From assembly GCA_035621235.1 (NCBI GenBank), contig CP141731.1, positions 992,001-1,056,000 on the forward strand: a DNA stretch of 64,000 nt, given 5' to 3'. The translations under genes were made by a program, and so were the position numbers. Of this stretch, positions 48,029 to 59,480 are shown piece after piece; the first letter of the stretch is position 1, and every line of letters starts with the position of its first letter. This DNA comes from Actinomycetaceae bacterium MB13-C1-2 (GTDB lineage: Bacteria; Actinomycetota; Actinomycetes; Actinomycetales; Actinomycetaceae). The notes below the pieces were generated by a model, which saw only the letters and a list, made by a program, of their open reading frames with translations, searched no databases and had not been told where the DNA came from.

Positions 48029-48910
48029 ATGGCAAGGCCACGGGTACAGGATTACGGGAAGCTCATTGAGCTTCCGGTTCAAAGGAAACTACTTTCCCTG
48101 CTTCAGGGACGGCACGGAGGAACCGGGGCGGGGTCGTCGCACGAGTTCCTCGACATGGCCGAGTACAAGGTGGGCGACGACATCAGTGACATCGACTGGA
48201 AATCCACCGCTCGTATGCGTCAACCAATCGTTAAGCGGTTTGAACAGACTGCCGTCTTGAACGTTGTGTTGGGGGTTGATACCGGCTCGAATATGGGAGC
48301 CCTTGCGCCCGCCCGCGCGGAGGCAAAAGAGGATGTCGCAGCCGAAATCATCACTGCACTTGCCTGGCTCACCGCATATCGGGGAGATCACCTAGGCTTG
48401 GTGGCGGGAAACTCTTCAGACCTGACGACGCTTCCTGCAAGGTCCGGAGCCATCCACGCTCAAACCCTGGTCAGCGTTGCCACCTCAGCTGAGCCGACCG
48501 GAGCTCCCGGGGATTTCTCGGCGGTGATGCGACGCATAGATTCGACCCGTCGGGGCAAAGCGCTGGTCATCGGGATAACTGACACCGGTCAGTTGGACGC
48601 GATGAATGAGGTATATCTGAAGCGCGTGGCTGCAAGACACAAGCTAATGATGATGATCATTCAGGACGCAGACCCGACCCGGGTGACCACGACGGACTCG
48701 ATGCGGGATGTTGTTTCGGGTCCGATCCCTGACTTCGTCAAGTCTGATGACACTATCGGCTATCAGTGGAGCACCGGCCGTCAGATTAAGCAGCACCGAG
48801 TTGCCCAGAAGTTGCGCCGCTACGGCGTTGACTGGGTCTCCGTGTCATCGACAGACGAGGTGCCCGAGGCGCTACTCTCACTATTTGGCGGAGGTAAGCG
48901 TGCCGCCTAG
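48029..48910 (+). CDS. DUF58 domain protein
   Basis: The 293-residue protein has the DUF58 signature YKVGDDISDIDWKSTARM around residue 50 and a VWA-like core (VVLGVDTGSNMGA, VIGITDTGQLDAMNE). It lies 8 bases after moxR and overlaps the following gene by 11 bases. DUF58 proteins are fixed partners of MoxR ATPases; the biochemical role is unclear. Confidence 0.95.
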   Translation: MARPRVQDYGKLIELPVQRKLLSLLQGRHGGTGAGSSHEFLDMAEYKVGDDISDIDWKSTARMRQPIVKRFEQTAVLNVVLGVDTGSNMGALAPARAEAKEDVAAEIITALAWLTAYRGDHLGLVAGNSSDLTTLPARSGAIHAQTLVSVATSAEPTGAPGDFSAVMRRIDSTRRGKALVIGITDTGQLDAMNEVYLKRVAARHKLMMMIIQDADPTRVTTTDSMRDVVSGPIPDFVKSDDTIGYQWSTGRQIKQHRVAQKLRRYGVDWVSVSSTDEVPEALLSLFGGGKRAA

Positions 48911-49358
48911 TCTTCGTGAACCGCTGACGCACTCAAACTGGGTGTGGCTACTTGGAGTGGCGCTACTGACTGTGGCTATCCTCTGGGTGCTGGGGGTATA
49001 CATCTCGTACCGTAAGTCACGCGTGATGACAAAGTTCGAGGTGAGAAGCCTGTCGCAGGTACAACGGGAACGCTACAGACGTCTAATTGGAGAGGTTGAA
49101 CAGGATTACCAAACGGGTGCGATTTCAGCGCGTGAAGCTCACTTGGCACTTGCGGCATTAATCCGGGCATCTGCGACTGAGCGAACCCGAATGAGTGTCG
49201 AATCTGCCACCGCGAGTGAAGCGCGAACGCTACTTCCGTCTTGGCCGCTACTCGCTGATGCTCTCGACTGGTGCGCTGACGGATCCTTCCCCCTGGAGAT
49301 AGCCGACGAGCGTGTTGAACGAGGGATCTGGTTGGCAAGGGAGGTGGCGGTCGGATGA
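48900..49358 (+). CDS. Small membrane protein of the MoxR/Bat operon
   Basis: The 152-residue protein starts at GTG 48900, close to GGAGG and inside the end of DUF58. It has one N-terminal helix (WVWLLGVALLTVAILWVLGVYI) and a helical cytoplasmic domain. It takes the position of the DUF4381-type gene seen in other Bat operons, but the family was not firmly recognised. The downstream VWA start overlaps by 4 bases. Confidence 0.8.
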   Translation: MPPSLREPLTHSNWVWLLGVALLTVAILWVLGVYISYRKSRVMTKFEVRSLSQVQRERYRRLIGEVEQDYQTGAISAREAHLALAALIRASATERTRMSVESATASEARTLLPSWPLLADALDWCADGSFPLEIADERVERGIWLAREVAVG

Positions 49359-50371
49359 GGTTCCTCTGGCTCACGATTCTGATCCTCGTCGTCCTTCTGC
49401 TCGCGGCGATCATGGTTTATCGCCGCGGCCTCCGCCAAACGCCGGATTCCATCGCGTGGTTGGCGAACACAGAAGACCTACGCGGCCTTCCCTCATACCA
49501 GCGTCAGCTCTACTGGAATCGCGTCGGTGCGGGCGCGCTGGTTGCGCTGCTCACCGTGTTCTCGATTTCGGTGGCTGTGGTTGCCGGCGCCCCGGTTGAA
49601 CGACGAGTTGATCACCCGAAGCTGGCAAGTCGTGACATCGTGCTGTGCCTGGACGCATCTGGATCAATGCTGCCGTACGACGGTCAGATTCTGCGTCAGT
49701 TCGACCAGATGGTCGAGAAGTTCCAGGGGGAGCGACTCTCACTTCATATGTGGTCCGCGCAAACGATAGTCAAGTTCCCCCTGACCGACGATTACGAACT
49801 GATCAGTGAAGTACTGAACCAGGCGGCCAGGGTGATCGACGAGGGGTACTTCGGACCCGACGGCGACTACGTTTTGGTGTCGGCAGAGCTGGCGGACTAT
49901 CTGAGTGGCGTTGATGCGCCGGACGGAGTGATGATTTCTTCGCTTGTCGGTGATGGACTGGCCACCTGCGTTCTGGGATTCGATCACCAGGATTCTGAGC
50001 GCTCGCGGACCGTCATCCTCGCAACCGATAACGAGGTGATGGGCGAGCAGATTTACTCGCTGAGTGAGGCTGCCCAGTTTGCAAACGACCAGGACATAGA
50101 CATCATCGCGCTAAATCCGGGCGATGGAGGCCCACTCACCGCCGAAGCTGAACAACTCAAATACGTTGTCGAATCAAACGGTGGGGTCTTCTACAACGCG
50201 AATGACCCGGGTGCCATCGCCGAGATAATCCAGGGAATCGAAGCGCAACAGGCCATAGATCTTGAAGGAACCTCAAAGGTCGTCGAGACGGATACGCCGC
50301 AGACAGCAATTAGCTGGGCTGCGTGGTCACTGGTCGGCTTGCTTCTGATTGCGGTGGTGAGACGACTATGA
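49355..50371 (+). CDS. VWA-domain membrane protein (BatA/BatB-like), first
   Basis: The 338-residue protein has two N-terminal helices, a VWA domain with the MIDAS motif DASGSM (VLCLDASGSMLPYDG), a metal-site threonine/aspartate in VILATDNEVMGE, and a C-terminal helix. The domain faces the outside between helices, as in Bat proteins linked to aerotolerance or envelope integrity. It overlaps both neighbours by four bases. Confidence 0.93.
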   Translation: MRFLWLTILILVVLLLAAIMVYRRGLRQTPDSIAWLANTEDLRGLPSYQRQLYWNRVGAGALVALLTVFSISVAVVAGAPVERRVDHPKLASRDIVLCLDASGSMLPYDGQILRQFDQMVEKFQGERLSLHMWSAQTIVKFPLTDDYELISEVLNQAARVIDEGYFGPDGDYVLVSAELADYLSGVDAPDGVMISSLVGDGLATCVLGFDHQDSERSRTVILATDNEVMGEQIYSLSEAAQFANDQDIDIIALNPGDGGPLTAEAEQLKYVVESNGGVFYNANDPGAIAEIIQGIEAQQAIDLEGTSKVVETDTPQTAISWAAWSLVGLLLIAVVRRL

Positions 50372-51432
50372 CTTTGCGTCCCTTTGTTCAGACCCCGACG
50401 CTGATCCTCCTGGCGGTAGTTGTCGTGTCGTTGTGTATTGCCGGATACATCCTCGTAACCCGGGAAAAACAGCTTCGCCCGGCTGGCAAGGAAAACCCGG
50501 TCATCGCGTGGATCAGAAGGTTTTTGATATCGGCATTGATGGTATTTACCCTGGCCGGACCGGCGATACAGGCCGAAGAAATCGAAGTGAACTCAAACAT
50601 CGAGATTGTCTTTGCTATTGACCGAACCGGGTCGATGGCCGCCGAGGACCTTTCGGATGGAAGAACCAGGATCGACGCGGTTAAGGACGATATTTCCGCA
50701 CTCTTGGACGCGACGGCCGGATCGAGGTACGCAGTCGTTACATGGGACTCGACAACCAGAGTCGAGCTTCCTTTCACTACCGATGGGTCGGCTGCTCGAA
50801 GTTTCGCGGATGTGTTGCATCAGGAGATAACTGAGTTCTCTACGGGTTCGTCTTCCACACGCCCAGTGAACACTCTTTATGACCTGCTGACCTCTGCCGC
50901 CGAACAGCGTCCGGAGAATATTCGCTATCTGATCGTTATGAGTGATGGTGAGTCGACTGATTCCAACGCAACGTACGAGGCATCGTGGTCCGAGTTAGCC
51001 CCGCTAATCGACGGTGGGGCAGTGCTCGGTTACGGCACTGAGCAGGGCGGACCCATGAGGGTTTTTGTTCCTGGACAGGGATTGTCGGGCACGACGGAGC
51101 AGTACATGACGGACCCGTCCGCCCCGGCGGGAGCGCCTACCAACGAGGCTGGTGAGCCACTTGCTATCTCGCGTATCGACGCTGATTCACTTAGGCAGAT
51201 TTCAGACGAACTGAGGCTTGAACTGCTAATCAATCCGTCCGGAAGTGAGATTGCGACTCTCGGTAGCGGGCTAATGGACCAGGCAGAGTCGCTTCCTGAC
51301 CGGACGGGGACTCGTCACCGCTACCGGTACGTCACCTGGATTCCGGCGGTTGTCATAGCCCTACTGCTTGTTTGGGAAGTCACCAGCGATGCAAAGGAAC
51401 TCTCTCGAATGAGGAGGACCGGTGGCATCTAA
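50368..51432 (+). CDS. VWA-domain membrane protein (BatA/BatB-like), second
   Basis: The 354-residue protein has two N-terminal helices, a VWA domain with MIDAS-type DRTGSM (VFAIDRTGSMAAED) and a C-terminal helix before a short basic tail. The ATG at 50368 overlaps the upstream stop (ATGA); the frame beginning at 50323 is inside the previous gene. The threonine in DRTGSM instead of serine is an accepted MIDAS variant. It overlaps the TPR-like gene by 11 bases. Confidence 0.93.
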   Translation: MTLRPFVQTPTLILLAVVVVSLCIAGYILVTREKQLRPAGKENPVIAWIRRFLISALMVFTLAGPAIQAEEIEVNSNIEIVFAIDRTGSMAAEDLSDGRTRIDAVKDDISALLDATAGSRYAVVTWDSTTRVELPFTTDGSAARSFADVLHQEITEFSTGSSSTRPVNTLYDLLTSAAEQRPENIRYLIVMSDGESTDSNATYEASWSELAPLIDGGAVLGYGTEQGGPMRVFVPGQGLSGTTEQYMTDPSAPAGAPTNEAGEPLAISRIDADSLRQISDELRLELLINPSGSEIATLGSGLMDQAESLPDRTGTRHRYRYVTWIPAVVIALLLVWEVTSDAKELSRMRRTGGI

Positions 51433-52336
51433 AAGGACCCAGCATGGCGAGGGATTCGACGGGCCCCGTCAACCATTCGGCACTATCTACCTGCCGAACA
51501 ACGGTCAGGTGCAGCGCGATCCCAAGAGGCTGAGACTGCTCAAGCTGACGGCGCCGATAGCGGCGATCATTGGAATCGCAGGCCTGTGGTTTATTGGCCT
51601 ATACCTGTGGACAACTTTGGCCCGCAGCGACTGGGAGCATCAGGACTACGGCGGGGCGGTCTCCTCGTACGAACAGCAGATCAGAGTAACCGGAGTGTTT
51701 CCAGAACCTTGGCTGGTGCAGTACAACCTTGGTACGGCGCTACTTGGTGAGGGTGATTTGGATGGCGGAATAGACAAGCTGGAACAGGCATTCCAAGGCG
51801 TTCCCAAGGCGGTCCAAGGAGAGTCGGGAAACATTCAGCCGTTCTCTTACGAATGCAGCGTACGGATGAATCTGTCGGCGGGTATCGAAATGAAAGGAGA
51901 TGCCGCAGCGACAAAGGGAGCGGACAATGCAGCCCAGAAACTGTACGAGACAGCACTTGAGTGGCTGACCCCGTGCGAGGTTCCTCCAAACGGCGGAGAG
52001 GGTGAACCTGCAGATCAGAGCGGTGATCAGGGCGGTGGCGAAGGCGAGGGTAGCTCGGATAGTGAGCAGACATCGCAAAGCGGCGAAGCCGGTGATCGAT
52101 TGCGAGATAAGTTGAAGCAGGGCGAGGATGATCCCGCGGAGCCTTCGGATAATTCCTCTGACGAGCAGAGTGATCAGGGTGAATCGGACCAGCAGAGCCA
52201 GACTGATCCCTTTGAGGGCGAGAGCGAAGATCAGCGTCAGAGGCGTGAAGACCTTCAGAACAAGAACCAGCAACAGGCTGAGCGAGAACGCGAGAAGAGC
52301 GAGCAACAAAATCGCGGCGGCGGGGGCGGTTGGTAG
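51422..52336 (+). CDS. TPR-like membrane protein with low-complexity tail (BatC-like)
   Basis: The 304-residue protein starts at a GTG, has one membrane helix (IAAIIGIAGLWFIGLYLW) and a TPR-like helical pair (YGGAVSSYEQQIRV, VQYNLGTALLGEGDLDGG). The last ~120 residues are rich in Glu, Gln, Ser and Asp and are likely disordered. The layout matches BatC, the last member of MoxR/VWA operons. Confidence 0.85.
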   Translation: MASKRTQHGEGFDGPRQPFGTIYLPNNGQVQRDPKRLRLLKLTAPIAAIIGIAGLWFIGLYLWTTLARSDWEHQDYGGAVSSYEQQIRVTGVFPEPWLVQYNLGTALLGEGDLDGGIDKLEQAFQGVPKAVQGESGNIQPFSYECSVRMNLSAGIEMKGDAAATKGADNAAQKLYETALEWLTPCEVPPNGGEGEPADQSGDQGGGEGEGSSDSEQTSQSGEAGDRLRDKLKQGEDDPAEPSDNSSDEQSDQGESDQQSQTDPFEGESEDQRQRREDLQNKNQQQAEREREKSEQQNRGGGGGW

Positions 52337-54007
<1,671 letters not shown>

Positions 54008-54019
<12 letters not shown>

Positions 54020-54361
54020 ACGAATGAGGACGAAGCCATTTGGCGGGAGTATTGCTACAACCAGGGGAGACTCGCCCTTTCTCGGGACCAAAAGGCCGCG
54101 GCTGTTCGCTATTCGCTGGCCGAGCTTGAGCGCCTTCATCCGGGGCGCTCTGTCGAAGTTCGGGTGGTGCCGTTTGCGGCTGTGCAGATCATCGCGGGCG
54201 CGGCCCACAGGCGGGGAACACCACCTGCGGTCGTCGAGATGGACGGGGAAACCTGGCTTGAGCTGGCATCAGGCCGCCTGACGTGGGAGGAAGCGGACGA
54301 GGCAGGAAGGGTAGACGCATCGGGCGAGCGCTCGAACCTGAGTGGGCTTCTCCCCCTGTAG
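54008..54361 (+). CDS. Sterol-carrier-protein-like (SCP_3) actinobacterial protein
   Basis: The 117-residue protein matches the actinobacterial SCP-like family: VEVRVVPFAAVQII, RGTPPAVVEMDGETWLELA, and the end ASGERSNLSGLLPL. It is small and soluble, likely a ligand-binding or regulatory protein; no substrate is known. ATG 54008 with AGGGAG upstream was chosen over the longer frame from 53990. The start signals lie in the last copy of the gdhA tandem repeat. Confidence 0.88.
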
Positions 54362-54377
54362 TCCCGCCCCCTTTTTT

Positions 54378-54450
54378 GGTTTGCCAATCACATAGGGAGA
54401 CGACACGCCGTGTTTCGACCTCGAAAAAGCCCCTATGTGATTGGCAAACC
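54378..54450. repeat. Dispersed palindromic repeat, copy B
   Basis: A 73-base inverted repeat with perfect 20-base arms (54378-54397 and 54431-54450) and centre beginning AGACGACACGCCG. It lies between the convergent SCP-like gene and the response regulator gene. Confidence 0.9.
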
Positions 54451-54478
54451 ATGGGGGAGATGACGTTCACCAAGAGGG

Positions 54479-55093
54479 TCATCCCGGCGGATCGAGCCAA
54501 CCGTTCTTTTCCGCGACGACGACTGCCTCCGTCGCCGTCTTGGCACCGGTTTTGTCCATCGCGTTGCTCACGTAGTTGCGAACAGTTCCCTGGCTCAAAC
54601 CAAGGGATTCCGCCGCGAAAGAGGTAGTTCGACCGCCACGCAGCGCCTGCAATGCTTCTGTTTCGCGCGGGGTCAGCGGGGACTCGCCACGGGTGAGTGT
54701 TTCTACCGCGAGCGTTGGGTCAATCACCTGCTTGCCAGCGGCTACTTTTCGAATTGCCTCGACCAGTTCTGGAAGCGGAGCATCTTTTACTATGAACCCA
54801 CTTGCGCCGGATTCCAGCGCTCGACGCACATAGCCTGGTCGGCCGAAGGTGGTCACCACCAATACCCTGGTTCTAGGAAATCTGCGTCTAAGCGAGGCGC
54901 AAGTTGTCAAGCCATCGAGTCGTGGCATCTCAACGTCAATAAGAACGACATCGATATCCTCTGAAAACGCATCTAGAAGACTCTGACCGTCCGGGGCTTG
55001 TAGAACCACTTCGAAGCCCGGCTCAAGGTCTAGGAGCGAGGCGAGTGCTTGACGAATCATCGCCTGGTCATCGGCAACGGCAATCCGAATCAC
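54479..55093 (-). CDS. NarL/LuxR-type response regulator (DesR-like)
   Basis: The 204-residue regulator starts with a GTG overlapping the kinase stop (GTGA). The receiver domain has VADDQ, phosphoacceptor Asp at about residue 53 (VLIDVEMPRLDG) and Lys in FIVKDAPL; the LuxR domain includes LTPRETEALQAL and QGTVRNYVSNAM. With the DesK-like kinase it likely controls the adjacent ABC genes. Confidence 0.95.
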   Translation of the reverse strand: MIRIAVADDQAMIRQALASLLDLEPGFEVVLQAPDGQSLLDAFSEDIDVVLIDVEMPRLDGLTTCASLRRRFPRTRVLVVTTFGRPGYVRRALESGASGFIVKDAPLPELVEAIRKVAAGKQVIDPTLAVETLTRGESPLTPRETEALQALRGGRTTSFAAESLGLSQGTVRNYVSNAMDKTGAKTATEAVVVAEKNGWLDPPG

Positions 55094-56232
55094 GGCGACT
55101 CTCTTTCGTCGGGGTTGCTCTCAATATCAAAGGCAACGATCCAGTTCAATCCTTCCTGGTTCCAGTGCAGTTGACCAGAGTCTTGAACTCGCTTCTTCAG
55201 CTCGGCAAGTCCCCCGACCTCACCTGAACTGTTCGAGGTCGGGGTCCGAAAGCACCCGTCATTTCTAATCGTAAGTCGCTCAGGGGCAAGACTCACCCAG
55301 CAGTTCGCGGCCTGCGCATGGCGAAGCAGATTGGTTGTCGACTCCCGAATAACGCGAGCCACTCCGCCCTGTACCTGTCCAGGGAAGGCAGTCTCTTTAC
55401 GATCGAGATGGAACATGATTCCTCGCGCCGCGAGTAGGTCCTCAGCATTTGCGAGTTCGCGGTCAACGGACCACTCCCTGCGGTTTACAACGACTCCCCG
55501 AACGTCGGTCATTGCCGCCCGAGCGAGATCAGCAACTGATTGCATCTCCGAACGTGCCTCTTCATGCCTTCCAGCTTCGAGAAGTCGGACAGCCAAATCG
55601 GCCTTAATCGAAAGTCCCGTCAAGTCCTGTCCCAGGATGTCGTGAAGATCAGAATTCATTTGCGAACGCTCACGTTCCAACTCGAGCTGGTGGTCGGCAA
55701 CGCGCTTGCTGTCTTCGATTCGGTACCTATCGGCCTCTCTTCGAACAGTAAAGACCATCGCTCCACTCAGAACCATTACCAGCACCGAGATCAGTAGGAG
55801 GCTGAGCGGCACAGCCGCGAACAGACCCGTGGCAATTGCCGAGGCAAGCAGCAATATGGTGCCGCCAAAAACCAACCTTCTGGGGCTCAGCAATACCCAT
55901 GGAGTTGCCGTGTAGGCCCACATGAAGACAAGGCCGGGATACGTTGGTCCACCCCAAAGCGTCATTGCCAAAACAACGAGAACGAGGAGAAGGAATGGAA
56001 CCCAGAATCTCGGCCCGACATTTAGTCCGACCGGCGCAACCTCATTCGAGGTCCACAGGTAGACGTAGAGGAAGGTCATCACTGCCAGAAGTGCTAGTGC
56101 CAAGTACTCGATCGGACCCCAAACGCCGCCCCGAACGATGTCAACGACTGGAATACCGACGAATACCAGGTACGGAAGAGCGTAGCGCAGCGAGGTCTTC
56201 TGGTCTTCGCTCAGGCCGATTTGGTTCCTCAT
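55090..56232 (-). CDS. Two-component sensor histidine kinase (DesK-like)
   Basis: The 380-residue kinase has five or six membrane helices in the first ~165 residues, the phosphorylation site SQMNSDLHDILGQDLTGLS near residue 195, and a compact ATPase domain ending GGLAELKKRVQ. DesK-type kinases sense membrane state or pair with ABC exporters. It lies 30 bases after the permease gene and overlaps the regulator. Confidence 0.93.
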   Translation of the reverse strand: MRNQIGLSEDQKTSLRYALPYLVFVGIPVVDIVRGGVWGPIEYLALALLAVMTFLYVYLWTSNEVAPVGLNVGPRFWVPFLLLVLVVLAMTLWGGPTYPGLVFMWAYTATPWVLLSPRRLVFGGTILLLASAIATGLFAAVPLSLLLISVLVMVLSGAMVFTVRREADRYRIEDSKRVADHQLELERERSQMNSDLHDILGQDLTGLSIKADLAVRLLEAGRHEEARSEMQSVADLARAAMTDVRGVVVNRREWSVDRELANAEDLLAARGIMFHLDRKETAFPGQVQGGVARVIRESTTNLLRHAQAANCWVSLAPERLTIRNDGCFRTPTSNSSGEVGGLAELKKRVQDSGQLHWNQEGLNWIVAFDIESNPDERESP

Positions 56233-56262
56233 GGCTCACCGTATCCAAATAACGAAATGACA

Positions 56263-57060
56263 CTAGCGACGCGTATCGCGCCGAAGGCCCCATACAGCAA
56301 GCATGCCAAAAGCTGCGGTCCAGAGCACGAAGCTCAATACCTTCGGGAATGAGAGTTCTTCCCATCCCAGCATTGGAAGCAGTGCTAGCTGCGATGCTCC
56401 CCAGAGTGGGGTCCAAGGGGCTATCTGCTGGAAGAACCCACCCAGTTGTTCCAACGGTATCGCCATTCCGGCACCGAATGCGGAAAGCACAATCACGGCA
56501 GAAACGGCAGCAAATGCTCCGTCTGAGCGAACCGCGAAACCAAATCCGAATCCGCAGGCCACCGCGACTGCCGACACAACCAGAATAACCAGGGCGCTAA
56601 TGATCCAGGTGAGTAACGTCATTGAAGCTCCCGTGAAGAATCCAACCGTGAATGTCAGGAGGATGACAACCAACGCCACCCCCAGGATTCCGACCATGCG
56701 TCCCGCTAGCTGCGCTGGCGCAGTTAACGGGGTCAACGCATAGAGTCGGCTCACTCCCTGAGTTCTTTCAAGGCTCACGTTCGCTGCGAACGAGGCGGTT
56801 GTCAGTAATACTCCGAAGAGCGTCATCGATACCAACACCTGCGCTGCGACGTTCCCATTTCCGACCGCATAGTCGGAATACGGCTGATTGGCCCCGAACA
56901 TCATGTACATGAGTACCGGCATAAGCAGCGCGAAACCAAGGTTGAAGGGATTGAACACAATCTGAAGGAAGGACTCATACGTGAATCGAGCAAGGCCTTT
57001 TGTCGGTCCAACAATCGGTTTTTTAGTCCGGATCTCATCAAGAGTTAGTGCATTGGTCAT
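56263..57060 (-). CDS. ABC-2 type transporter permease
   Basis: The 265-residue protein has six predicted helices and the ABC-2 layout, including SLERTQGVSRLYALTPLTAPAQL between helices 2 and 3. Its start overlaps the ATPase stop by four bases. It forms the membrane part of the exporter with the preceding ATPase; the substrate is not known. Confidence 0.93.
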   Translation of the reverse strand: MTNALTLDEIRTKKPIVGPTKGLARFTYESFLQIVFNPFNLGFALLMPVLMYMMFGANQPYSDYAVGNGNVAAQVLVSMTLFGVLLTTASFAANVSLERTQGVSRLYALTPLTAPAQLAGRMVGILGVALVVILLTFTVGFFTGASMTLLTWIISALVILVVSAVAVACGFGFGFAVRSDGAFAAVSAVIVLSAFGAGMAIPLEQLGGFFQQIAPWTPLWGASQLALLPMLGWEELSFPKVLSFVLWTAAFGMLAVWGLRRDTRR

Positions 57061-58001
57061 CTGGCGTCACTTCCTGCGGGTTGAGGTTGCGGCAGAACAG
57101 CCGTTTCCGAGGCGAATTCCGTGAAGATATCCTCAAGGGATGAGTCGGTGATTCGGAGGTTTCTCGCACCCTCAGCTTTCAAGAGGATTCGAGCCGCATC
57201 GTCCAGGTCCCGACCATGCATCGTCAGCGTTCCCGAACTCCAAGAGCACTCCCATCCGGGGCGCGTCAGGTCGTCTCGAATGTCCTCGTACGAGTCACTC
57301 GGAATCTGAATGGTGAGCTCTCCAAGGCCTTGGCGCAAGAGATCGGATGTAGCGGCGTCCGCAACGACTTTTCCATCGCGCATGATCACGGTACGCTTCG
57401 CAAAAGACTCGACCTCGGCCAAGTAGTGGGTGGCGAAGATAATGGTTTTACCATTTACGGTTGCCCGCTCCATCACCCTCCAGAACTCCTGTCTTGCCGT
57501 GGGGTCCATTCCTGCGGTTGGCTCATCTAGGAAGAGGATCATCGGGTCAGGAACCAATGCAAGCGCCAGCCGAAGACGCTGTTGTTCGCCGCCGGAGAGC
57601 TTTCCAATCCGCCGACTCTCCAGTGACTCAAGGTGAGCGAGCGCAATCACCTCATCGATAGCAAGAGGGGCCTCGTAGAAGCCTCGGAACATCTCTAAAA
57701 GCTGTGCAACTTTGTAATCTGCGGGAAGAGCGCCGGTCTGATTGACGACGCCCACCAGGCCTCGTCTCTTGGCATCTTCGGGACCCATTCCCAGCAGCTG
57801 AGCCTCCCCGGTCGTGGGGCGTTGCAGGGCGAGGGCGGTGTCGATCAGTGTCGTCTTCCCAGCACCATTGGGACCCAAGAGGGCGACAACCTCGCCCTGG
57901 TTCACCCGGAGTGAAACGTCGTCGACCGCGGTGACATGACCACGGAAGGTCATCGTAATGTTCCTCAGGTCAACAGCCGGAGGATACTCACTTGTGTCCA
58001 T
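57057..58001 (-). CDS. ABC transporter ATP-binding protein
   Basis: The 314-residue ATPase has Walker A (LLGPNGAGKTTLI), signature (GKLSGGEQQRLRLA) and Walker B (ILFLDEPTAGMDP), then a ~90-residue C-terminal domain. It begins the unit ATPase, permease, kinase, regulator. The gene order is the opposite of the similar unit at 40742-44827, where the kinase comes first. Confidence 0.96.
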   Translation of the reverse strand: MDTSEYPPAVDLRNITMTFRGHVTAVDDVSLRVNQGEVVALLGPNGAGKTTLIDTALALQRPTTGEAQLLGMGPEDAKRRGLVGVVNQTGALPADYKVAQLLEMFRGFYEAPLAIDEVIALAHLESLESRRIGKLSGGEQQRLRLALALVPDPMILFLDEPTAGMDPTARQEFWRVMERATVNGKTIIFATHYLAEVESFAKRTVIMRDGKVVADAATSDLLRQGLGELTIQIPSDSYEDIRDDLTRPGWECSWSSGTLTMHGRDLDDAARILLKAEGARNLRITDSSLEDIFTEFASETAVLPQPQPAGSDAR

Positions 58002-58131
58002 ACCTAAACGCTATTGGAGCAGCGCTAAGACCGGTACCGCGCATCGTCTATCTCATCAAATGACACCTGTCATGGGTGTCTTCAACCAGAACCAAGACCG
58101 ATCCGGGGTTGGCGGCGCATCGTCGCCACTC

Positions 58132-58220
58132 CCCAGTTGTGTTTGCCAATCAGGTAGGAAGCCGACACGCCGTATTTTTCCGCGGAACACACCCCTATAT
58201 GATTGGCAAACACAACTGGG
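58132..58220. repeat. Dispersed palindromic repeat, copy C
   Basis: An 89-base element with perfect 21-base arms (58132-58152 and 58200-58220). The inner core TTTGCCAATCA is shared with copies A and B, while the outer ten bases differ but remain self-complementary. It lies upstream of the ABC ATPase start and downstream of the endonuclease-like gene. Confidence 0.9.
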
Positions 58221-58304
58221 TAGGGGATGAGGGACGGGCGTAGGGCCAGTATTTTTGGCCACCTATAGGCTCCGTTCAGTGACTGTCCCGAAGCTGTGGC
58301 GTCA

Positions 58305-59345
58305 CTACCAATCCTCCGGTATTTGCGCGGGTACACCCAGTCGGTTTAGTCGGTCCACCACCTTGAACATGCAAGCAGTAGGGTTTCCCATGTCATACGA
58401 GGCGATCCTGATGAAGCGCCAACCCTCGGCTCGCAAATCGTCTTTGCGCCCCTTTTCTTCCCGCAGCTTTTCCCACTTGTCGGATGACAACGTCTCAAGT
58501 TTTGCCATCCCATCAAACTCGATCGCGATTTTCTCCTGTGGGATTGCAAGGTCCAAGTAGTACGAGGAGAATCCATCCGATACTCGGTACTGAGAGGCGA
58601 CTCGAAGAGCAGAGACGCCTCCCGCCTCAAGCGCCGAACACACCATCCACTTGAGCGAAGCTTCCCCAGGGCTATCCGCTCCGGCATCAGCCAATGCAAG
58701 CACCCGGTCGGCGACCCTTCGTCGCCATCGTGATGGCATATCGTCGTTAATTCTACGAATTTCACTCTTGAGTCGCATCTCGGCTTTTCTCTCGGAAACG
58801 GGGAGCCTCCGATCAAACCCAACTAAATGGCGCATTATTTTGGAAACTTCGGCAATAGCGATTCGAGGCTTCAGCTTGCGGCAAATGTCAACTGCCGCCT
58901 CTTCTAGTGACTCGACAATGAGATCAAACGGACCCGATTGAGGTGTTCGAGGCCCCACATTCAAGTATGAGTTGCGGACAACGGTGGGCCGAATCGTTGT
59001 GTCGCCAACTAGTACTTCGGGCAGCCGGATAACTCGGTTTGGCCCAGAAGGAATCCTTCGAGTGATCGGGGAACTCGGGTCAGTGGAGGACAGCCCATGA
59101 ATGACCATCGCACTTTGTAGCCCAAAGGGCCGAGGCGCATCCGGAGAGCTCTCACCGAGAAGGTTCATTGCGAGGACACGCGCTTCCGTGACCCGCTGCC
59201 CGATAACCCAGAAGTCGGAGTCTGGCGAGAGGGCATCAACGCGCGCATACACGTTCGCGTGTATCTTGACGTGCCCCCACTTTTGTTCGGTACTCAGGCG
59301 TCTGTTCGTGCTGGTGACAAGAAGATCATCAGGAGTAACAAGCAT
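58305..59345 (-). CDS. DUF559/Vsr-like endonuclease-fold protein
   Basis: The 346-residue protein has a C-terminal PD-(D/E)XK-type domain: SPGEASLKWMV, then YYLDLAIPQEKIAIEFDGM with the Asp and Glu/Asp expected for the active site, and LRAEGWRFIRIASYDM. The N-terminal ~200 residues resemble the variable part of actinobacterial proteins of the same type, sometimes called AbiEi-like. It may be a nuclease of a defence or repair system, but no partner gene is present. It lies between palindrome copies C and D, which have opposite orientation. Confidence 0.75.
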   Translation of the reverse strand: MLVTPDDLLVTSTNRRLSTEQKWGHVKIHANVYARVDALSPDSDFWVIGQRVTEARVLAMNLLGESSPDAPRPFGLQSAMVIHGLSSTDPSSPITRRIPSGPNRVIRLPEVLVGDTTIRPTVVRNSYLNVGPRTPQSGPFDLIVESLEEAAVDICRKLKPRIAIAEVSKIMRHLVGFDRRLPVSERKAEMRLKSEIRRINDDMPSRWRRRVADRVLALADAGADSPGEASLKWMVCSALEAGGVSALRVASQYRVSDGFSSYYLDLAIPQEKIAIEFDGMAKLETLSSDKWEKLREEKGRKDDLRAEGWRFIRIASYDMGNPTACMFKVVDRLNRLGVPAQIPEDW

Positions 59346-59480
59346 GCCGCGATGCTGCCTCAGAGAATCGTCAATATCGAATGGTCAACGTCGACCCTGG
59401 GGAGACTCTCCAAAGTACGGTCATGTGCGAATGCCCTACGGAAGACGCTTGTGGAAAACAAGGGGAGTGTCGTTACCATC